Shown here: positions 1 to 13,794 of the stretch, one piece after another
Position numbering within the stretch: the first letter of the stretch is position 1
How the letters are laid out: each line of letters starts with the position of its first letter
DNA from: Metridium senile
Lineage: Eukaryota; Cnidaria; Anthozoa; Actiniaria; Metridiidae
NCBI GenBank assembly: GCA_949775045.1
Contig: OX459103.1
Span: forward strand, 18,302,817-18,366,816
Length of the DNA: 64,000 nucleotides
Reading direction: 5' to 3'
Made by a program: the position numbers and the translations under genes
Notes under the pieces: model-generated
Database searches by the model: none
Seen by the model: only the letters and a program-made list of their open reading frames with translations
Told to the model about the DNA's origin: nothing

Positions 1-190
1 CATCAACAACAACATTACCGACGAACCAGACACATAAATAACACCGCTGTCTTTTCATTTTCTTTACTCTGAAGATGACTTCCGCTCAGGTTGTCGAAAC
101 GTCAGACATCAACACCATCAGTCTTTCTCAAGACTACACCACCCCGGACGATCATGCCTCATCTACATTTATTCTATATGTAGACAAATG
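1..190 (+). mobile_element. End of an interspersed repeat, probably Penelope-like
   Basis: The stretch around and after the hammerhead-like motif, including the ACCCCGGACGATCATGCCTC segment near 141-160, resembles an abundant interspersed repeat end I associate with anthozoan genomes (recollection, not searched). It is cut by the window start, so its length and any coding part cannot be seen. Confidence 0.35.
60..112 (+). ncRNA. Hammerhead-ribozyme-like motif in an interspersed repeat end
   Basis: CTGAAGA at 69-75 and GAAACGTC at 96-103 match the two conserved boxes of a type I hammerhead (CUGANGA and GAAA plus the cleavage triplet GUC). Between them 77-79 (GAC) pairs with 93-95 (GTC), and 82-83 (CC) with 89-90 (GG), around a pair of U-U mismatches, giving a helix II. 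One extra U (76) sits between the core and helix II. Helix I is weak: only two pairs are seen between 67-68 and 104-105. Hammerheads of this kind are known at the ends of Penelope-like elements and in metazoan retrozymes. Assignment to a Penelope-like element is inference, since no reverse transcriptase lies in the window. Confidence 0.55.
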
Positions 191-354
191 TTAAAAAATC
201 TTGTCAAAATACCCTCTGACGCGGGAACTACGGCTTTTCCAGTCAAACGTCGCCGGGTGAGTGCGAACATTACTGAGTCGAGCCTCCTTAAATGGTGTAG
301 AAGGATTCTAATGGCGGCCATATTATTATTCGATGTGTACGTGCAGAAACGGAA

Positions 355-745
355 GCTACTGACTTCCAAATATATTTAATTTCACGTAATCAAATAAAAA
401 GTCTACGAACCCTGAGAAATAATCATATGTTTGTGTTCTGCTGTTCAAAGTACGAAGGTGAATCGATGTACACATGTAGACATGGAAAACTACTGACTTT
501 CAAATATATTTAATTGTACGTAATCAAACAAAAAGTCTACGGACCCTGAGAAATAACCATATGTTTGTGTTCTGCTGTTCAAAGTACGAAAATGAATCGA
601 TGTACACGTGCAGACATGGAAAACTACTGACTTTCAAATATATTTAATTGCACGCGAATCAAATAAAAAGTCTACGAACCCTGAGAAATAGTCATAAGTT
701 TGTGCTGTCCGCTGTTCAAAGTACGAATGTGAATCAAGTCTGCAA
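355..745 (+). repeat. Three tandem copies of a ~134-bp repeat
   Basis: The segment beginning ACTGACTTYCAAATATATTT recurs at about 357, 492 and 625. Each copy continues through AAGTCTACGAACCCTGAG and CTGCTGTTCAAAGTACGAA. The last copy runs straight into the first signal-peptide exon of the discoidin gene, so these repeats form its immediate upstream region. Confidence 0.8.
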
Positions 746-747
746 TC

Positions 748-4546
<3,799 letters not shown>

Positions 4547-5009
4547 AGCCATCGACCACTACACAGCGACCCACTACCACATAAGCTTCGACAATAACTG
4601 CATCTCCTTTATATTATAGATAAAATATGAGCGTAATATGGGATTTAGTTTGGGAGTGATTCTTCAAGGAGAGACATTAAACAATGTCGAATTTAATATA
4701 AATTTTCATCAAGAAATCAAGAAATATAATATTGTGGTGTATGATGTGAGGTCTATTATAAAATAAACACCTTGTTACTTTAAACTTGATGATTTGATTT
4801 TTTTGATTCTCAATGTCAGTTAAGTTTTATACACATGCGCAATGACAAAAATGACTCCCACACGCGTAGGAGTGTACAGCGATATCAAGTTATAAACCCA
4901 TAACAAATAAAATGAAATTCCGAAACAGCGTGTAAATTTTACGTACCTGTTTCGACGATAGTCCCGGTGAGGCGTTAATTGTCGTATATCAGGGATTATA
5001 TACCTCATG

Positions 5010-5150
5010 AACAGTAATGAGGGAAAATTAGTTCTAATTCTCCCTCGTTACTATGTATGAGGGAAAATTAGAACTAAATTTCCCTCATACATAGTATTAA
5101 ATGAGGAAAGATTAGTTCTATTTTTTCCCTCATTACTATTCATGGAGAGA
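5010..5150. repeat. Nested short inverted repeats (ATGAGGGAAAATTAG family)
   Basis: ATGAGGGAAAATTAGTTCTA and its reverse complement alternate four times, so several hairpins can form. It may be a small fold-back element. Confidence 0.6.
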
Positions 5151-5222
5151 GATGTTAGCAATATAACGTCCCTCTTAAAAAATGGAACCCGAGGTGATCA
5201 TGGTATTATTTGATTAAGACAC

Positions 5223-5418
5223 GGGCAAACGGTTTCAGCATTTGCTTCAACATCCGTTCGATTTTGTTGAATGGCAATGTCGAGGCTGTTTGCCACCCCA
5301 TTTCAACATTGTCATTGAAACCGTTTATCCCCCTACGTTCAACATCGTTTAACAACCATTCTACAGCGTTCAACAAAATCGAACCAATGTTGAAGCAAAT
5401 GTTGAAGCCGTTTGCCCG
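5223..5418. mobile_element. Fold-back MITE (GGGCAAACGG ends)
   Basis: GGGCAAACGGTTTCAGCATT at the left end is matched by AATGTTGAAGCCGTTTGCCC at the right, and the inverted arms span most of the ~195 bp. A partial relative with the same arms lies at about 53730-53825, so this is a dispersed family. The open frames on both strands are by-products of the palindrome. Confidence 0.7.
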
Positions 5419-5735
5419 GGCCTTTAGGTGTTTCAATTAAACAAAGCTAAACAAACTCAACGACAACACTTCAAATGCCGCCCGTGTAAACAAGGTTGAG
5501 ACAAGAGCGCTAGCATCTTTTGTAGGACATAAAAAGTAGCAACACAGGCGTTCTTGTAGGTTTTTGGTGAACAAATCGGATTTTGGGGTTCCTGTGCTGT
5601 CTTGATACCCGCGAGAAAAAAAGGAAAGGCTGGGGAGAGGGGGAAGCAAGAGGACGTTGAAACTTCACAAGAACGCCTGTTTTGTTGGCTAATAAAACCG
5701 TATTTAATGATGACAACAAGTTATAAAACCAGATT

Positions 5736-5937
5736 TAGGCCTCGTCTGCACGAATCCGATCCGGCTGAAACCGCATAGAAATATTTGCGTCCACACGAAT
5801 CTGCGTATCCGGAGGATTCAAGTAAAAGTATGCGGTTTCGGTAACCGGATTCAATGGCTTCGTGTGGACGATATGCCGATTCGCATCAAAAAGTATGCAG
5901 TTTCAAAAGTATCCGGATCCGTGAAGACGGGGTCTTA
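5736..5937. mobile_element. Fold-back MITE, hAT-like ends (tentative)
   Basis: The left end GGCCTCGTCTGCACG pairs with the right end CGTGAAGACGGGGTC, and the arms share inverted TCCGATCCGG/CCGGATCC and GCGGTTTC segments. Flanks of similar sequence (TTATAAAACC/TTATAAAATC, then ATTTA) lie on both sides, but they are too long and imperfect to call a clean target duplication. Confidence 0.5.
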
Positions 5938-5959
5938 TAAAATCGGATTTAATGATGAG

Positions 5960-6756
5960 AACAGAGCTTTGTAATACAACGCTAACGAAGCATTGTCATA
6001 TCGCTAACTCTATTGTTTATCATTTCTTTAAACACGCTTAAAAAAATGTTTAAAACAATTGTTTAATAATAAAACAACTAGAAATTATGCAAGCAAGTAC
6101 AAGTATCGTCACCACAATCCCATGGCTCGTATGTAACTTAGTATAAGCCTGAAGTCGTTCGGAAAGAGTACCTTGCCTTAGAAGAGAAGAGAGCATAATG
6201 TTGATAAGAGAACAAGGCAAACATCGAATGGTTTCTTCTTCATGGCTCTTATAATTCTGAACAGCTAGATAATTTAACACTGAAGCGTTTTGAATGACAG
6301 ACCGGCACTTTACTTGGAATTCTAATATGGCGGACGAAAAGCGAAGGAAGCTGGCTATTTCAATCAATTAAACAATATAACTGATGCTTTTTTCGAGCCA
6401 AAGCCAAAGAAAAATCAAAAATTAACTTACGGCAAACAAGCAATCATGCAATGTGGAGTGCAGTATTACTGGGAAAACGGAGGGAAATGTGTTATCTAGA
6501 CATTACCTTTACAACGTAATCGAACCAGCCAATGAATTAATCAACGGTGGTTTACTGAGCGGGCAAAACGCAGATTGAAAGTATAAACTAGATGTCTGTT
6601 CCTGTAAAAAACGTGCATTGAGTTGTACCTATAGCTACATATGGTAAGTAAACACAAAGTCAATCCAAATATTTAGACGTAATTCATGGCAATATGACCG
6701 CCAATTCATTGTCATTTTTTTTTTTATTCATATGCTAATTGACCACTACATCAAAA
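5960..6756. other. No gene seen
   Basis: AT-rich sequence. A start-like ATGGCGGAC at about 6332 opens only a 14-codon frame and shows no splice donor. I see no repeat structure or RNA gene. Confidence 0.5.
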
Positions 6757-6936
6757 CAGTAAAACCCCGTTAATCCGGCAACGAAGGGATAGCCCAAAGT
6801 GGCTGTATTAACGGGGTGGCCGCATTAAGCGGGTACATTTTATAGTACGTAAATGCATTTCGTCTGGACCTGAAAAACTGGCCGCAATAGCGGGGTGGAC
6901 GTAATAAGCGGGTGGCCGTAAGGCGGGGTTCCGCTG
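6757..6936. mobile_element. Pogo/Tigger-like MITE, copy 1
   Basis: A ~180-bp element with ends CAGTAAAACCCCG and CGGGGTTCCGCTG (inverted), TA immediately after the right end, and internal GGCCGTATTAAGCGGG-type repeats. Two relatives are at 7833-8010 (inverted) and 9030-9216. CAG-type ends with TA flanks and CCCCGTTAA motifs are typical of pogo/Tigger-type mariner MITEs. Confidence 0.7.
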
Positions 6937-6959
6937 TATAGATTAGAATGACATCCACA

Positions 6960-7832
6960 AAGATAAAAGGTTTGAGACAAAATTATTAAAATATTGAGAA
7001 GTGTGAAAACAGCACACTACATGCCAGTTGTCAGTTAAAATTTGAGTCTTTTATTTGTCAGTTGTCAGTTTGGCTTGTCAGTTAGCCTCCGGTTAGTTGG
7101 GATACCTGTGGTACGTTGTTATACTCGGACGAATAAAATATCGAGGAGAAGAGGAATGGGAGGTCAAAATGTAGACAAAAAAAAACATCATTTCTTCAAA
7201 TGCCAGTTAATAGATAAGTTTTGTTGTCAGTAAACAGTTAAAATTTCCATCCTTTGTCACTCGCTAACTGTTCTTTTTATGGCTGTTTGTCAGCTAACTC
7301 CATTCATAACGATCGCGTGCAAAACTAATATGTGACACAGGTAATTATTGACTCGTTTATTATACACAAACAAAGACCCTAACGGCTGGAACTAAAATAT
7401 ACTCTCTTGGAACTAAAATATACTGTCTTGGAACTATAATATACTCTCTTGGAACTAAAATATACTGTCTTGGAACTAACTTGTACGTCTTTGATGAAAA
7501 TAGATCAAGCAATAAGCAAATTAACTGGATAAAAGACTCCTAAAACGAATACACAAAATCGATCATAAAACCAAGCATGGCGTGTTTTCATCACCAGGCC
7601 CTCTCGGATATAACCACAGGGAGCCCATGTCACAAATATAAATATATCCCTTACAGATCGGTAAATCATATTGTACATAGTAACTAATAACATTTCTTGG
7701 AAAGGGTATTCAACTGATATATACACACTTTTCTCCGTTCTTTTTCATTGTTGTTCCATCTTATATACATATATTTTGTCTTGTAAAAAGCATTGAGAGT
7801 TTTAAATGCATTTTTTTAAAGAAATTTAAGTA
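6960..7832. other. No gene seen; short 21-bp tandem repeat
   Basis: Around 7040-7300 the motif GTCAGTTGTCAGTT recurs irregularly. At 7385-7485 the 21-bp unit GGAACTAAAATATACTCTCTT repeats about four and a half times. Nothing else is recognised. Confidence 0.6.
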
Positions 7833-8010
7833 GAGTGGAAACCCGCTATACGACTACCTGCTTAATACGGCTACCCCGTTATTGCGGCCAGTTTTTTAGG
7901 TCCCAATTAAATGCGTGCCCATACGTTTTCTATAAGATTTACCCGCTTAGTACGTACGGACATCCCTTTAATACGGCTACTTCGGTGGCAAAATTAACGG
8001 GGCTCCATTG
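7833..8010. mobile_element. Pogo/Tigger-like MITE, copy 2 (inverted)
   Basis: Same family as the element at 6757 but in opposite orientation, flanked by TA at 7831-7832 and 8011-8012. The left terminal base has changed (GAGTGG in place of CAGTGG). It is followed by a short ATT microsatellite. Confidence 0.7.
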
Positions 8011-8666
8011 TATAATTATCATTATTATTATTATTACTCTGGATTGATTCCTGTGGAATCCGAGTATAGGTTTCGCCTTTATTTTTCATCTTCATCGCCA
8101 AAATGCCACGCACGCGCAGTATGGTCAATGTCACTTATACACACAAATATACGAAATAAACTGATTTATTACAGTAATTCGGTGTTTAAATAAATCAAAC
8201 ACACTCAAATATAGATGGTAATAAACCATTAACTAATGTATTAGTGTGATAATAAGTTTGACAATTTTAAGTTTTCGCCGAATTTATTGCCGACAAGCGA
8301 TCAGTTTTGAAAGCGCTTAAGAACCAACCGACACAAACACAACAGTACTTCGATTCAAATCACGTAATAAAACACATGATATTCTGTGTATGATTTAACC
8401 TAAAAGGAAACATATTGATTCGCGAGCCAATCAAGCAACTAATGAGCTAGCATCCATGCGTTTGTCGGTGATCGTGAGGGCTCGTGAATCAAACAGTTCT
8501 CATTGGTGTTCGTGTTGATCTCCTGTGATCTTCCTTTGTCTTTTTAATGTATTCCCAAAGTACAAATGTTCTATTTGTATGGCAACGTTTTTGAAATTAG
8601 GTGTATACATTAAACTTATTTTGTACACGCAGTTATGCGTCTTGTTATCATTATTATTTGCTCGAT

Positions 8667-10896
8667 TCAACAGAGAGTTGGAACCCAATTCAACCAATTT
8701 AAAAACTCCGAGAATGAAATAATCCCATTGCCATCGTTATCCATGTTTTCAAATTCTCTGTCACTGTTAACCTGTGTGTACCCAAGCGAACGTACCAGTA
8801 GAGTGAACTCGTTTCGATCTAAAGAACCATTGTCATTCTTGTCGAATAATTTGAAGAGTTCTACCGCCTTTGATATTATGTGGAATCTTGATGAGTCACT
8901 GATAAGGACAAAGCGCTCGCCGCTGTGTAACCACGTCACGAGGTCGTTCAAGGTGACTTTGTGGTCTCCTCTCTTGTCGATTAGAAGAATGAATACCTGT
9001 AAGACAAGAACAACATGAACATGAAAATACAATGGAACCCCGTTAATCCGGCCACCTAGGGGACAGATCAAAGTGGCCGTATTAACGGGATGGCCGTATT
9101 AAGCGGGTACATTTTATAGAAAACGTATTGGCATGCATTTCATAGGGGCCTAAAAAACTGGCCGCAATAACGGGATGGCCGTATTAAGCGGGTGGCCGTA
9201 AGGCGGGATTCAGCTGTACAATAAGAGCATCATCATCATCATTATCATCATCATTTCTATTATTATTATCATCATTACCATGGTTTAATACCCTGCAATC
9301 ATTGCAACAATCAGCATCATCGTTACCCAACCTCGTTCCCAGGGCCTCGTTACCATGCCTCATCATCTTCACCATCATTACCATCATCATCGTTACCATC
9401 ATCATCGTTACCATCACCATCGTTACCATCATGATCGTTACCATCACCATCATTACCATCATCATCATTACCATCATCATCGTTACCATCATCATCGTTA
9501 CCATCATCATCGTTACCATCATCATCATTACCATCATCATCGTTACCATCATCATCGTTACCATCATCATCATTACCATCAACTTCATTACCATCATCAT
9601 CGTTACCATCATCATCGTTACCATCATCATCATTACCATCATCATCATTACCATCATCATCATTACCATCATCATCATTACCATCATCATTGTTACCATC
9701 ATCATCGTTACCATCATCATCGTTACCATCATCATCGTTACCATCATCATCGTTACCATCATCATCGTTACCATCATCATCATTACCATCATCATCGTCA
9801 CCATCACCATCGTTACCATCATCATCATTACCATCATCATCGTTACCATCATCATCGTTACCATCATCATCATTACCATCATCATCGTTACCATCATCAT
9901 CGTTACCATCATCATCGTTACCATCATCATCGTTACCATCATCATCGTTACCATCATCATCATTACCATCATCATCGTTACCATCACCATCGTTACCATC
10001 ATCATCATTACCATCATCATCGTTACCATCATCATCGTTACCATCATCATCATTACCATCATCATCGTTACCATCATCATCGTTACCATCATCATAGCCT
10101 GCTTAGCTGGCTCTCCCCTCCCGGGCCGCTACGCAAGCTACCATCATCATCGTTACCATCATCATTGTTACCATATAGTCATCATTACAATCATTATCAT
10201 CATTACCATCTCTCTTAGTCTAACTCTTATACTCCAACGAAGGGCTATAGCTCGAAACGTCAGTGTAGTTAAGTCAACATCTTTTACGGTGTTACAAATT
10301 TCATTATATTACCTATCGTTTATATCGAACACCGACGCAGCCTATACTAGTTTATTCGCTAGTTTTTTAAGTAAAGTTAAGTCAATATTTTTTACGGTGT
10401 TACAAATGTCATTATATTACCTATCGTTTATATCAAACACCGACGCAGCCTATACTAGTTTACTCGCTAGTTTCCATTTAAGTAAAGTTAAATCGACATT
10501 TTCTACGGTGTTACAAATTTCATAATATTACCTATCAATTATCAATGATATATACAACTAGCTAATTGCAAAAATTTTGTCATATGAAAAACTGAACTGA
10601 ACTGAACAAAACAGAGAGGTCAGCTGGAGTCATTCCTTTTGTCTTTTGAAAAATGACTTTCCAACTAATTTGCAAAAGACATGGCAACGTTCTTGCAATT
10701 AAACTTATATACAATGTTATTATTATAAGTTTCTTACCTCAGCTTGATCAGCAGTCATTCCAAGATCCTGTTCTAGTAGATCCCTCAACTCCTCCTTCTC
10801 CAAAAATCCATTACTATTCGAATCATATTTACAAAACAAGCTTTGTATTACAAGCTTTGGTGTTGCGAACGAAAGGTATTTCTCATTTTTATCCAT
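8667..10896 (-). CDS. Four-EF-hand calcium-binding protein (calmodulin-like), 2 exons
   Basis: Exon 1 is 10896-10738 (53 codons, donor GAG|GTAAGAA) and exon 2 is 8996-8667 (109 codons plus TGA, acceptor ACAG|GTATTC). They join in phase 0 into 162 residues. EF-hand loop 1 is at 25-36 (DSNSNGFLEKEE), loop 3 at 105-116 (DKNDNGSLDRNE) and loop 4 at 139-150 (DNDGNGIISFSE); all three have the acidic or polar ligands, the central Gly and the closing Glu. Loop 2 (60-71) lacks the central Gly (His) and ends in Asp, so it probably binds calcium poorly or not at all. There is no signal peptide or membrane segment, so a cytosolic calcium sensor or buffer is likely; its target is unknown. The first ATG in frame is at 10896; codons upstream are non-ATG. 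The length is slightly above calmodulin (~149). An ATTAAA variant poly(A) signal may lie at 8548-8543. Confidence 0.75.
9030..9216. mobile_element. Pogo/Tigger-like MITE, copy 3
   Basis: CAATGGAACCCCG at the left and CGGGATTCAGCTG at the right, flanked on both sides by TA (9028-9029 and 9217-9218). The interior closely matches the copy at 6757. Confidence 0.75.
9220..10215 (+). repeat. 15-bp repeat tract (CATCATCATCGTTAC)n
   Basis: About 50 units of CATCATCATCRTTAC between 9355 and 10100, preceded by ATC/ATT simple sequence and followed, after a ~45-bp unrelated CTCCCGGGCCGC-containing break, by a few more units. The unit length keeps several frames open on both strands (His/Arg/Tyr, Ile/Val/Thr and Met/Val/Thr runs); these are artefacts. 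Confidence 0.95.
10225..10540 (+). repeat. 111-bp family array D1 with hammerhead-like cap
   Basis: It starts with ACTCCAACGAAGGGCTATAG and CTCGAAACGTCAGTG (a hammerhead-like cap with A in place of G in the first box) and continues as about 2.5 units of the 111-bp monomer. Monomer landmarks are TTTACGGTGTTACAAATTTC, CCTATCGTTTATATC and GACGCAGCCTATACTAG, then a hairpin ACTAG-8 nt-CTAGT. Confidence 0.85.
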
Positions 10897-10911
10897 CGAT
10901 GAGCTGCTCAA

Positions 10912-11480
10912 AATATATATTTGTTAACGTTTGATACCGCCGGATTTCTTTTGTAAATCTCCGAAAACAACCTCTTCTATATGTAGTTGGTCTTTCTCTC
11001 TCGTTCCATATGTCTTCTAAGACAGTTACTTTTAAAGATGGTGCGAGCCGAAGTCAACTCAAAAACGTTTGCCATATACTGGTTGAATTGTCCTAACTCG
11101 ACTGCAGATTTGAACGGTTTGTTTGAGTCACGAATTCGTTCTCTGGGAAGAAAATTCTGACGGGTACCAGAGAGTATTTTCCACTACTCTGGCTTTTGTA
11201 AATCTTTCCAGGGTATTGCTAAGAGAGCTCACAGTAGACGAACTCGAACGAGTTTTTTTTTTTTGCGTTGAGAGCCAAGTTCCCTTCGCAATAATATCGT
11301 GCATATGGTGACTGTAAATTCGATTGTTAATGATTTTGAAGCAAGAACTTTAAGACTGACGCATTTAATGACGTGTAATACTATAATACTCTTAATCTTA
11401 AAGAGTATGACATCACTGAGCATGTACTTGGAAATTGGAAATCTAGACGCAAAAGTGGTTTAAATCCCAACATCAGTGTC
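10912..11480. other. Upstream region of the EF-hand gene; no other gene seen
   Basis: This would contain the 5' UTR and promoter of the minus-strand EF-hand gene. I could not pick out a TATA box or a clear transcription start. No other coding signal is seen. Confidence 0.45.
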
Positions 11481-11486
11481 ATCGCT

Positions 11487-11905
11487 ACAGTGTTTGTGCT
11501 CTATTCCACAGTAGCAATTTTATTCTATTTCATGGATATAGTTTTTGTGCTCTATTCCACAGTAGCAATTTGATTCTATTTCAGGGATATAGTATTTGTG
11601 CTCTATTCCGCAGTAGCAACTAAATTTCATTCTACTTCATGGATATAGTGTTTGCGCTCTATTCCAAAGTAGCAATTATATTTTATTTCATGGATATAGT
11701 TTTTGCGCTCTATTCCATAGTAGCAATTTGATTCTATTTCAAGGATATAGTGTTTGTGCTCTATTCCACAGTAGCAATTTGATTCTATTTCATGGATATA
11801 GTGTTTGTGATCTATTTCACAGTAGCACTATTTGATTCTATTTCATGGATATAGTGTTCGCAAAATAGAAATTATCCTATAGTAACAAGTTTGATCGTAT
11901 TTGAA
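11487..11905 (+). repeat. 51-bp family array E1
   Basis: About eight units of the 51-bp monomer (GGATATAGTGTTTGTGCTCT, then ATTCCACAGTAGCAATTTG and ATTCTATTTCAT), decaying toward the end. Further arrays lie at 28833-29263 and, inverted, at 51520-51945. Confidence 0.9.
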
Positions 11906-12289
11906 ACGGATATAGTCTTAAATGAGAAATCACTATTAACGTTATAACAGGTCAACTATATGGGCGTTTGAAGTTGACCTTCTAATCTCAAACTTCATAA
12001 TTGAAGTTCTCTGGTTGATGTATGTACGCTTATAGTTCACGTACACACACTTAAAAAACGCCACTATTTTCGTTGAAGCACCTATAAAACTCCAGAGTGA
12101 TAGATCTTTTATTAAACGCCTACTTTACTAAGTTATTTAAAACAGGACGTTTTTTTAGCTTGCGTGTGTGTTTAGGTAGAATATTTAATAGATTTTGACG
12201 TTGTTTTGTAAACATTATCGTAACTAATGAATGAATTAAGTTGAGTTGTACATTAGTGCATTGTTGATATTTAAATATTCTGATGTACA

Positions 12290-12695
12290 CCTATAGACGA
12301 CTTTCATAAATGGCCACCACTAATTATCATAATATTTAAAATTGATGTTTTAAGAAAAAGGAAGCTATCATAAGACTCATTCACCATAACAATAACTTGT
12401 GAAAGTTTGAGGAAAAACGATTAAATTTGCAAGAAGCCATAAGAGTTTGAAAAATAAAAAATCAGAAAAACACCAAAACGAGACATCAAAGGCCTCAGCA
12501 GAAAATTACATACAAATCTCTACATTTTTTATTGAGCATAACTTTTTTGGTATTTTAGCCAGAGCATCAAAACCTTCCAAACATGGCTATTTCAGGTGGT
12601 TCTTTCATATGACAGTGCTAAAATATTGAAATATCTGTTTACTTGAAAAATGATTTTCCGGTACATATTATGGTATTTATGAAAGTGGTCTATTA
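12290..12695. mobile_element. MITE-like dispersed element, copy 1
   Basis: Terminal segments TAGACGACTTTCATAAATG and ATTTATGAAAGTGGTCTA are inverted. The interior (AATTGATGTTTTAAGAAAAA, AACAATAACTTGTGAAAG, GCCTCAGCAGAAA, AGAGCATCAAAACCTTCCAA) recurs at 54975-55312, where it interrupts a tandem array. The open frame inside is short and not conserved in the second copy. Confidence 0.7.
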
Positions 12696-12699
12696 GAGA

Positions 12700-13235
12700 G
12701 ATTTCACATAGAGCGAAAACACTAGAACCATGAAAAAAAATCAAATTGTTAGTGTGTAATAGTTCTTATTTAGCGACTATTAGTTACTATAAAAGACAAG
12801 TAAAGTTGTAATGAGGTATTGTTTCCATTTTGTATTCGATGTTTCTGGTTGAGTGATACCGACTAAATAGTCACTAAATAAAAACTATTAGTTAGTAACT
12901 ATTTTGTTTCTATTTCATGGCTCTAGTGTTTTGAATTCGCTCTAAAGTATTTAATTACATCATAATGAGAAAAATAACATGCTAATAAGCTTGGTGCTGG
13001 TGATCATACAATTTATCAAAAATCAGCTTACATGAATCAAGGGATCACCACAGACTATTGTTTTTGGTTTGAATATATACGATCTTTAGATTTTTTAGAA
13101 GTTTTAAAATACATCGTCAATGACTTTTGGCAAATTAAAGGGGTTATCCGCTTAGAAGTGAAAAATGCGGGCGCGCCTGCCTCGCCATGAATATGAAAAA
13201 AATTATATAAAAAATTGATTTGATTTGACTTGATG
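12700..13235. other. No gene seen
   Basis: AT-rich sequence. A CTATTAGTTACTAT-type inverted motif recurs at about 12770 and 12890. Nothing else is supported. Confidence 0.45.
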
Positions 13236-13662
13236 ATAGAGTGAAGTCATTTACAGTGCGACTCGCCGTACCGTAGTCACCTACAAAAACTTTTGATGAA
13301 TTTTTGACATTATTTTGACATTTTTTCATCTCAATCGGACCAATCAGATACACGTTTATATCGAGAGGCGGAGTTTATATCAAGAGGCGGAGTCTATATC
13401 GATCAAAGGCGGAGACATTAGATACTTTGATGTCTGTAATTGGTCCGAAGGAGATGAAAAAATGTCAAAATAATGTCAAAAATTCATCAAAAGTTTTTGT
13501 AGGTGACTACGGTACGGCGAGCCGCACTGTAACCCGTGAAATAGATATAAGACTAATACACCTTAGCAGTCTCTAATTCCATTGTTTTCTTTTGTGTATC
13601 TTTGACTATTACACCTTGACTATTTAATTTTGTTTCACGGGTTAAATGTCTTCACTCTAGTC
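13236..13662. mobile_element. Palindromic element split by a mariner-like MITE
   Basis: The left arm (ATAGAGTGAAGTCATTTA at about 13236-13253, continuing ACCCGTGAAA at 13532) pairs with the right arm (TTTCACGGGTTAAATG, then TCTTCACTCTAG, ending near 13662). The left arm is interrupted by the MITE at 13254-13529; the right arm preserves the uninterrupted sequence. Confidence 0.75.
13254..13529. mobile_element. Mariner-like MITE, CAGTGCG ends, TA duplication
   Basis: The ends CAGTGCGACTCGCCGTACCG and CGGTACGGCGAGCCGCACTG are inverted, and the arms extend ~85 bp each. TA flanks both sides (13252-13253 and 13530-13531). The centre holds three short AGGCGGAG-containing repeats. The ends resemble those of the MITEs at 33869 and 59390. 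Confidence 0.85.
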
Positions 13663-13794
13663 GGCTCGACAAAAATAGAGAAAAAAAATATCCAGAAATG
13701 AAGGTTGTATTATTGAATGCGAACATATTTTGTTCATTTATAAGATATAACGTAAAAAAAAACAAGTAATGTGTGATTAATTGTATAGCCACCA

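Larger units (their letters stand above)
8997..10737 (-). other. Intron of the EF-hand gene, packed with repeats
   Basis: The 1,741-bp intron holds a pogo-like MITE (9030-9216), a 15-bp repeat tract (about 9355-10100) and a 111-bp repeat array headed by a hammerhead-like motif (10225-10540). Confidence 0.7.

Noticed and set aside
6332..6373. ATGGCGGAC start-like context
   Set aside because: Stops after 14 codons, with no splice donor and no downstream exon seen.
9184..10525. Long frames of 135-407 codons on both strands
   Set aside because: Products of the 15-bp CATCATCATCRTTAC repeat, open because the period is a multiple of three; no start context or domain.
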